Source: Kiritimatiellia bacterium (lineage in GTDB: Bacteria; Verrucomicrobiota; Kiritimatiellia; RFP12; UBA1067). From it: DNA of 12,123 bases. Location: positions 1 to 12,123 of the forward strand of contig JAKSOY010000133.1 of the NCBI GenBank assembly GCA_024405255.1, in the 5' to 3' direction. The notes beneath the pieces were generated by a model. The model saw only the letters and a list, made by a program, of their open reading frames with translations, had not been told where the DNA came from and searched no databases. Of the stretch, positions 7,325 through 12,123 are shown piece by piece (within the stretch, counting starts at the first letter, position 1; every line of letters starts with the position of its first letter). Both the position numbers and the translations under genes were made by a program.

Positions 7325-8422
7325 ATGATGGACAGACGGGGTTTTCTGTCGGGTCTGGCGGCCACTGCGGCGGCAGGGTGCGTATCCTCTGCGCCGGTCG
7401 TTGGTGGGTCGGTAGCGGATGCTGCGGCACTGGCGGCGACGAAAGCGTGGTTCAGGGAGGCCCAGTTCGGCATGATGGTACACTTCGGGCTTTACACGCT
7501 CGCCGGAGGTGAGTGGCGGAGCCGGAGCGGAATCAACCCGTATGGGGAGTGGATCATGCATGGCGAGCGGATTCCGAATGCGGAATATGCGGCGCTTGCA
7601 AAGGCGTTCAATCCCGTGCTGTTCGATCCGCTCGACTGGATGAAGCGGGCACGCGACGCAGGAATGAAGTATTTCGTCGTCACTTCGAAGCATCATGATG
7701 GCTTTGCGATGTACCGTTCGAGGGTGTCGAAGTACAATGTCGTTGACGCGACCCCGTTCGGGCGCGATCCGATGGAGGAGATTGCCGAGGCGTGTCGAGA
7801 GACGGGAATTCGGTTCGGCATTTACTATTCGCAGGATATTGACTGGCACGAGCGGAATGGCGGAGGGCGCTTTAAGAAATACCCGCATTACGGCCCGAAG
7901 AAACCCCGTGTCTACGGGAATGACTGGGATTGGCCGTCGATGACGCGTGAGACCTACGATTTCCAGCGGTATCTTGACGAGAAGTCCATGCCGCAGGTCG
8001 ATGAGATTTTGACGCAGTATGGCGATCTCTGCCTTGTCTGGTTTGACGTGCCGGCGACAATGACGCGCGAGCAGTCCGAGGCGTTTGTCCGCCTCGTGCG
8101 TCGACGTCAGCCCGGGTGCCTTGTTTCGGGTCGCATCGGGAATGGACTTGGCGACTACACGACGCCGATTGACAATGTCATGCCGCACGACACGAAGAAG
8201 GATTGTCTCTATGAGATGGTCGGCACGATGAATGACAGCTGGGGCTATCGCCCGACGGACACGCATTACAAGAGCGTAAAGGAAATCCTCGGTCTCAAGG
8301 TGAAGTGCGCCTCGATCGGCTCGAATTATCTGCTCAATGTCGGTCCCGATCCGCTGGGTCGTTTCCCCGTTGCGGCGGTCGAGATCCTTGACGGACTCGG
8401 GGAAGCGAAGGTGCAGGGATGA
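7325..8422 (+). CDS. GH29 alpha-L-fucosidase, catalytic domain only
   Basis: A 365-residue retaining exo-alpha-L-fucosidase of glycoside hydrolase family 29. The N-terminus carries a Tat-type twin-arginine signal (D3-R-R-G-F-L-S9) followed by A-A-T-A-A-A-G-C19, which could be a lipobox, so the enzyme may be a folded, exported lipoprotein. Family motifs are VHFGLY (H53), SKHHDGF (H123, H124) and VWFD, whose D241 matches the GH29 nucleophile. LLNVGPDPLGRFP closes the barrel. The protein ends about 20 residues later, whereas GH29 enzymes usually run 430-500 residues with a C-terminal beta-sandwich, so that domain is missing. In-frame ATGs at 7271 (overlapping the preceding TAA), 7304 and 7328 are alternative starts. 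I chose 7325 because it puts the Tat motif near the N-terminus and follows AGAAGG (7307-7312). The 3' end overlaps the next gene by ATGA. Confidence 0.87.
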   Translation: MMDRRGFLSGLAATAAAGCVSSAPVVGGSVADAAALAATKAWFREAQFGMMVHFGLYTLAGGEWRSRSGINPYGEWIMHGERIPNAEYAALAKAFNPVLFDPLDWMKRARDAGMKYFVVTSKHHDGFAMYRSRVSKYNVVDATPFGRDPMEEIAEACRETGIRFGIYYSQDIDWHERNGGGRFKKYPHYGPKKPRVYGNDWDWPSMTRETYDFQRYLDEKSMPQVDEILTQYGDLCLVWFDVPATMTREQSEAFVRLVRRRQPGCLVSGRIGNGLGDYTTPIDNVMPHDTKKDCLYEMVGTMNDSWGYRPTDTHYKSVKEILGLKVKCASIGSNYLLNVGPDPLGRFPVAAVEILDGLGEAKVQG

Positions 8423-11400
8423 GAGGTGGCGTGATCCTTGCGCTTGCGGTGTCCTGCTTGACTGCGGTATCGGCCGAAGTCGCTGTTGACGGACTTTTCG
8501 AGGGGTGGAAGCGCCCGCCGGACGAGGCACGTCCGCACATGTGGTGGCATTGGATGAACGGCAATGTCACGAAGGCTGGCATCACGGCCGACCTCGAGGC
8601 GATGAAGCGGGTAGGTGTCGGAGGCGTGCAGGTCTTTGACGTCGGACTTGAATTGCCCGAAGGCGCGGTGGCGTTTGATACGCCATCCTGGTACGAACAC
8701 ATCGCCTTTGCGGCGAAAGAGGCATCCCGTCTCGGATTGTCGTTCGGTGTCGCCAACTGCAGTGGATGGACGAGTTCTGGCGGACCGTGGATTACGCCTG
8801 AGCTTTCGATGAAGAAGGTCGTTTACTCCAAACTTTCGCTGACCGGGCCGAGACGCATTGAACAGGAGCTTGCAGCACCGGCGGACAGCAACGGCTTTTA
8901 CGCGGACATTGCGACGATTGCGTTTCCGACACCCGCTTCGACTGCGAAGATACCAGACTTTGACCGGCAGGTGTTTCGTTTGAGAGGCGACGAGCGCGGT
9001 CCGGTTCTGGTTGATCCGTTGCCGGGAGATGCAATCCTTCAAAGTGCCTGTGTGGATCGGGCACGAATTGTGGACCTGACGGATTACCTGACGGCGGAAG
9101 GAGTCTTGAAGTGGGATGTCCCGGATGGCGACTGGACAGTCCTTCGAGTTGGGTATGCTGCAATAGGACAGAAGAATCGACCGCCTTCTCGCACTGGGGG
9201 CGGGCTGGAAAGTGACAAGCTCAGCAGACGGGCAACGGATGTTCATTTTGACGCCTATGTCGGCAAGGTCGCCGCAGCCGTTCGTGGTTGCAAGGCCTTT
9301 GACAACGTCCTTATTGACAGCTATGAAGTCAAGGGGCAGAATTGGACACAGGGCTTTGAAAAGGAGTTCTTGCGGAGGATTGGTTCTGATATTCATCCGT
9401 ACCTGCCCGTTTTCGCCGGGTATCCTGTCGGATCGGTTGCGGAGACGAAAAAATTCCTGTCCGATTTCCGAAGGGTCATTTCGGAACTGTTCTGCGAGAA
9501 CTACGCCGGAAGAATGGCCGAGCGCTGCCATGAAATCGGAGTCCGCCTCGCTTGCGAGCCCTATGGGAACGGTCCGTTCAACGATCTTGCCTATGCGGAA
9601 AAATGCGACATCCCGATGTCGGAGTTCTGGACTCTGCGCGGAGACGGCGTGCCGATGTGGACGCGATGGGGGCATCGGTGGCGCGGCAACGGCCGCGTGG
9701 TCGCATCTACGGCGCATTTCTGGGGAAAGGATACGGTCGGTGCGGAGGCGTTCACGGCATATCCCACGGAAACTTCAGGCCGCTGGTTGGAACACCCGTA
9801 TTCGATGAAGGCTCAGGGGGACATGGTGCTGGCGGACGGTGTCAATCGATTCTATTTCCACCGATACGCGCATCAGCCGTGGACGGATCCAACGCGCTAT
9901 CCGGGCATGACGATGGCCTACTACGGTTCGCACTTCGAGCGAACGCAGACTTGGTGGGAAAATGGCTTCAAGGCCTACTTGGACTATTTGACACGGGTCC
10001 AATATCTTCTGCGGTGCGGAACCTTTGTCGCGGATGTGCTCATTTGCACGGGCGACGAGGCCCCCGACTTCGGCACGGCAGGAGAGGCACCGGACGGCTG
10101 GCGAAGCGACCATTGCACGGCGGCGGCGCTTAAGAAGATTCGTCGGGACGCGGATGGCCGTTATGTCTCGCCGGGCGGTGTAAGTTATCGTGTCGTGGCG
10201 AAGCCGGGTGATGATATCGAAAAGATGCTGCGCGAAGTCGGGTGTGAACGTGACTTCATCTGCGCGGATCGGAATGTCTCGTGGATTCACCGTCACACAG
10301 AGGATGAGGAAATCTACTTTGTCGCAACGGCGGCAAAGATGTCAACGCGGGTCACATGCTCTTTCCGCGACGCCGTTGGGAGTCCCGAACTGTGGGATCC
10401 CGAGACCGGGACGATCGAGAGTGCTGTCTGCCGGCGCACCGGATCAAGGGCTGAAATCGACCTGTCTTTTGATCCCGCCGGCTCGATTTTCGTGGTCTTC
10501 CGGAAGAGGCCGACGCAATGTGCCGTTAAGCGTCCGATCCTGATGCCGGTTGGAGAGAGGGAGATCAAGGGGCCGTGGGGGGTCTTGTTTAAGGCTCCTG
10601 GCGCATCTTCGTCGTTTGTGCGTCATTTCGGGACTTTGACGGACTGGTCTCGTGACAACGATGAGCAAGTTCGGTATTTTTCCGGTACGGCGACCTATGA
10701 GACAAGCGTGCGGATGGATTGGAAGGCCTCTCGTGTTTTTGTTGACCTGGGAGACGTTCGCGACATCGCTGAAGTGTCAGTCAACGGCGTCGCATTTCGC
10801 ACGCTCTGGAAGCCGCCGTACAGGGTGGATATTACGGAGGCGCTTCGCGGCGTTTCGATTGGCGAGAACGTCAGGCTGTCCGTGAAGGTGACCAACCGTT
10901 GGCCCAATCGTCTCATCGGTGATGAGCGTTTGCACAGGAGTCTTGACGTCTGGCGTGATGACAACGGATGGAAGCGTCCCATTTTAAAAGAATTCCCTTC
11001 GTGGTTGGCAGAGGGCGGGTGGAACCCGTCAGGTGCGATGACATTCTCCACATGTCGTCTTTGGCGTGGAGACGATGAGTTGCTGTCCTCGGGTTTGCTC
11101 GGGCCTGTCAAGGTGGAGTTGTGCTGCATCTCAAACGTCAATATGCGGGCGATTGCCCATCGCGGGCTTCACGGGCCTGGCGTTGCGCAGAATTCGGTCG
11201 ATTCATTCAAGGCGGCGTTCAAAGCCGGTGCGAAGTGGATCGAGACGGACTTTCACCAGCTTGCCAACGGGCGTATCATCTGTGTCCATGACAGGTGTGA
11301 GCTTAAAAACGTTTCGGGAGTTGATCGTGAAATCGCCGAACTGACGGCTGCGGACGTTGAGGCTATCAATATTGGCAAGGCTGCGAAGACACCAAGGCCC

Positions 11401-11913
11401 GTGCGCATGCCTTATCTGGAGGGTGTTCTTGCCGTGATTCCCAAGGATGCGATTGCGCAGTGCGAGATCAAGCTTTATGGAAAGGATTATGCGGACAAGT
11501 TTGACGAAGCGCGACGCGAGGCCGGACTGTCGGAAACGAACATACTCGTCACGAGCTTTCAATTGGACTGGCTTGCGGACTTCAAACGCCGTTATCCGAA
11601 ATACCAGACGGGGTGGCTTGGATGCGGTGTTGGAGATTCGACATTCGATCTTGACAAGGCGATAGAAGAGGCGATGGCGGCGGGGTGCTCCGTGTTTTGT
11701 CCGGGGGCGGTGAAATCCGAGGAAAGCGGCTTCGGGCCCGAGGATGCCGAACGGGTTCGCGAGGCGGGACTTGACTTCCGTCTTTTTGGCGTAAATTCCG
11801 TTGAGCAACTGTCGTATGCCACGTCCGTCCGGGCGACGGCCTTTACGAGTGATCACTGGCGGCAGTCGTTTGAATGGGCCAAATCCGTGCCTGGTCTTCA
11901 ACTGACGCCCTGA
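8419..11913 (+). CDS. GH106 alpha-L-rhamnosidase fused to glycerophosphodiester phosphodiesterase
   Basis: A 1164-residue exported two-enzyme protein. The signal peptide runs to A19 (V-S-A cleavage). Residues about 25-750 are the GH106 body, opened by the family signature HMWWHWMNGNVTKAGITADL and then GVGGVQVFD. E303 in D-S-Y-E and E402 in S-E-F-W are the probable catalytic glutamates, by analogy with characterised GH106 enzymes. Residues about 750-900 form a GH2-like beta-sandwich ending GLLGPVKVEL, the usual GH106 end. After a linker of about 7 residues a complete GDPD domain occupies 909-1164, with HRG at H914, E942-x-D944, VHD at H957 and C-E-I-K at E1016. GH106 removes terminal alpha-L-rhamnose by inversion; GDPD cleaves glycerophosphodiesters with a metal ion. 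AAGG (8408-8411) precedes the start by 7 nt. Joint action on a rhamnose- and glycerophosphate-bearing glycan is inferred. Confidence 0.88.
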   Translation: MRGGVILALAVSCLTAVSAEVAVDGLFEGWKRPPDEARPHMWWHWMNGNVTKAGITADLEAMKRVGVGGVQVFDVGLELPEGAVAFDTPSWYEHIAFAAKEASRLGLSFGVANCSGWTSSGGPWITPELSMKKVVYSKLSLTGPRRIEQELAAPADSNGFYADIATIAFPTPASTAKIPDFDRQVFRLRGDERGPVLVDPLPGDAILQSACVDRARIVDLTDYLTAEGVLKWDVPDGDWTVLRVGYAAIGQKNRPPSRTGGGLESDKLSRRATDVHFDAYVGKVAAAVRGCKAFDNVLIDSYEVKGQNWTQGFEKEFLRRIGSDIHPYLPVFAGYPVGSVAETKKFLSDFRRVISELFCENYAGRMAERCHEIGVRLACEPYGNGPFNDLAYAEKCDIPMSEFWTLRGDGVPMWTRWGHRWRGNGRVVASTAHFWGKDTVGAEAFTAYPTETSGRWLEHPYSMKAQGDMVLADGVNRFYFHRYAHQPWTDPTRYPGMTMAYYGSHFERTQTWWENGFKAYLDYLTRVQYLLRCGTFVADVLICTGDEAPDFGTAGEAPDGWRSDHCTAAALKKIRRDADGRYVSPGGVSYRVVAKPGDDIEKMLREVGCERDFICADRNVSWIHRHTEDEEIYFVATAAKMSTRVTCSFRDAVGSPELWDPETGTIESAVCRRTGSRAEIDLSFDPAGSIFVVFRKRPTQCAVKRPILMPVGEREIKGPWGVLFKAPGASSSFVRHFGTLTDWSRDNDEQVRYFSGTATYETSVRMDWKASRVFVDLGDVRDIAEVSVNGVAFRTLWKPPYRVDITEALRGVSIGENVRLSVKVTNRWPNRLIGDERLHRSLDVWRDDNGWKRPILKEFPSWLAEGGWNPSGAMTFSTCRLWRGDDELLSSGLLGPVKVELCCISNVNMRAIAHRGLHGPGVAQNSVDSFKAAFKAGAKWIETDFHQLANGRIICVHDRCELKNVSGVDREIAELTAADVEAINIGKAAKTPRPVRMPYLEGVLAVIPKDAIAQCEIKLYGKDYADKFDEARREAGLSETNILVTSFQLDWLADFKRRYPKYQTGWLGCGVGDSTFDLDKAIEEAMAAGCSVFCPGAVKSEESGFGPEDAERVREAGLDFRLFGVNSVEQLSYATSVRATAFTSDHWRQSFEWAKSVPGLQLTP
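11143..11910 (+). other. GDPD domain within the GH106 fusion, with internal in-frame ATG
   Basis: This stretch encodes residues 909-1164 of the fused protein, 256 residues, the length of a stand-alone GDPD. It begins at an in-frame Met immediately before R-A-I-A-H-R-G, just where a free-standing cytoplasmic GDPD would start. No stop or frameshift separates it from the rhamnosidase part. The nearest purine-rich stretch, AAGGTGGAG at 11110-11118, is about 24 nt upstream, too far for a good ribosome site, so independent initiation is possible but not favoured. In the P-E-N-T motif common to the family the sequence reads A-Q-N-S, so that glutamate is glutamine. The metal-binding and histidine positions are all kept, so activity is likely retained. 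Confidence 0.8.
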
Positions 11914-11932
11914 TGAATTGATGGGGGATGCT

Positions 11933-12123
11933 ATGCGAAAAGTGAAGTTTGGAATGTTTGGTCGGATTATCCTGGCGATTTTGGGCGGCATAATGATGGG
12001 ATTCCTGCTTGTGCGCTTGGGCGCGGGCGGTGTTTTCGGTTTGCGTTTGCTGAAGACGTTCAACATTGTCTTCGCGCAAGCCCTCAAGTTCATCGTGCCG
12101 CTGCTGATCCTTGGCTTGGTGAC
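11933..12123 (+). CDS. Dicarboxylate/amino acid:cation symporter (DAACS family), N-terminal fragment
   Basis: The gene runs off the right edge; 63 residues are visible. A short basic start (MRKVKFG) leads into a first membrane helix, RIILAILGGIMMGFLLVRLG. A second segment then reads LLKTFNIVFAQALKFIVPLL followed by ILGLV, which matches the F-x-x-L-K-F-x-x-P-L-x-I-x-G-L-V motif of the DAACS family (GltP/DctA relatives). These are inner-membrane Na+ or H+ symporters for aspartate, glutamate or C4-dicarboxylates; the family is known, but the substrate here is not visible. GGGGGA (11923-11928) sits 4 nt before this ATG. An in-frame ATG at 11921 would add four residues and is less likely because it would overlap that ribosome site. 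The gap to the GH106-GDPD stop is 19 nt, so it probably belongs to the same operon and may import an organic-acid product. Confidence 0.72.
   Translation, partial: MRKVKFGMFGRIILAILGGIMMGFLLVRLGAGGVFGLRLLKTFNIVFAQALKFIVPLLILGLV

Noticed and set aside
7295..8530. Minus-strand open frame of about 411 codons opposite the GH29 gene
   Set aside because: The plus strand encodes clear GH29 motifs here; the antisense product has no recognisable domain or start signal.
8326..9717. Long open frame on the minus strand (about 463 codons) opposite GH29/GH106
   Set aside because: It lies opposite two well-recognised genes, its translation is Arg/Pro/Ser-rich without any family motif, and GC-rich DNA often gives such antisense frames.
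11914..11932. Terminator between the GH106-GDPD gene and the symporter
   Set aside because: The 19-nt gap has no inverted repeat or T-tract; continued transcription is more likely.

Overview
This window most likely comes from an uncultured PVC-superphylum bacterium, probably Kiritimatiellota or Lentisphaerota. That is an inference from gene content: exported DUF2341/LamG proteins, a PF12831-type FAD oxidoreductase with a carbohydrate-binding-like N-terminus, and GH29 and GH106 glycosidases behind signal peptides. No rRNA or other phylogenetic marker is present. DNA is moderately GC-rich, every gene is on the + strand, and no tRNA, rRNA, mobile element or CRISPR array was seen.

Layout. 1-167 is the 3' end of a DUF2442-family gene, followed by a hairpin plus T-rich tail (200-232) that could be its terminator. 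From 318 to the right edge runs one tightly packed gene string that looks like an operon: (1) exported LamG/DUF2341 protein, 318-2909; (2) FAD-dependent oxidoreductase with a C-terminal beta-propeller-like domain, 2910-5684; (3) small outer-membrane beta-barrel candidate, 5681-6520; (4) cytoplasmic short-chain dehydrogenase, 6534-7271; (5) Tat-signal GH29 alpha-L-fucosidase reduced to its catalytic domain, 7325-8422; (6) GH106 alpha-L-rhamnosidase fused to a full-length glycerophosphodiester phosphodiesterase (GDPD), 8419-11913; (7) start of a dicarboxylate/amino acid:cation symporter, 11933 to the edge. Junctions are 0 nt (TAA then ATG), 4-nt ATGA overlap, 13 nt, 1 or 53 nt depending on the start chosen, 4-nt ATGA overlap and 19 nt. 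This suggests co-transcription and translational coupling.

How the genes may work together (inference). The exported glycosidases would release L-fucose and L-rhamnose from a deoxysugar-rich glycan. The LamG and barrel proteins would serve surface binding or passage. The FAD enzyme and SDR would oxidise sugars or derivatives, and the symporter would import an anionic product. The GDPD fused to the rhamnosidase hints at a glycan carrying glycerol-phosphate as well as rhamnose, such as some bacterial cell-wall rhamnans. No SusC/D pair, sulfatase or regulator is visible.

The most unusual points are the GH106-GDPD fusion, the three-part FAD/propeller protein with a clear drop in GC over the propeller, and two large genes in one reading frame separated by a single stop codon.
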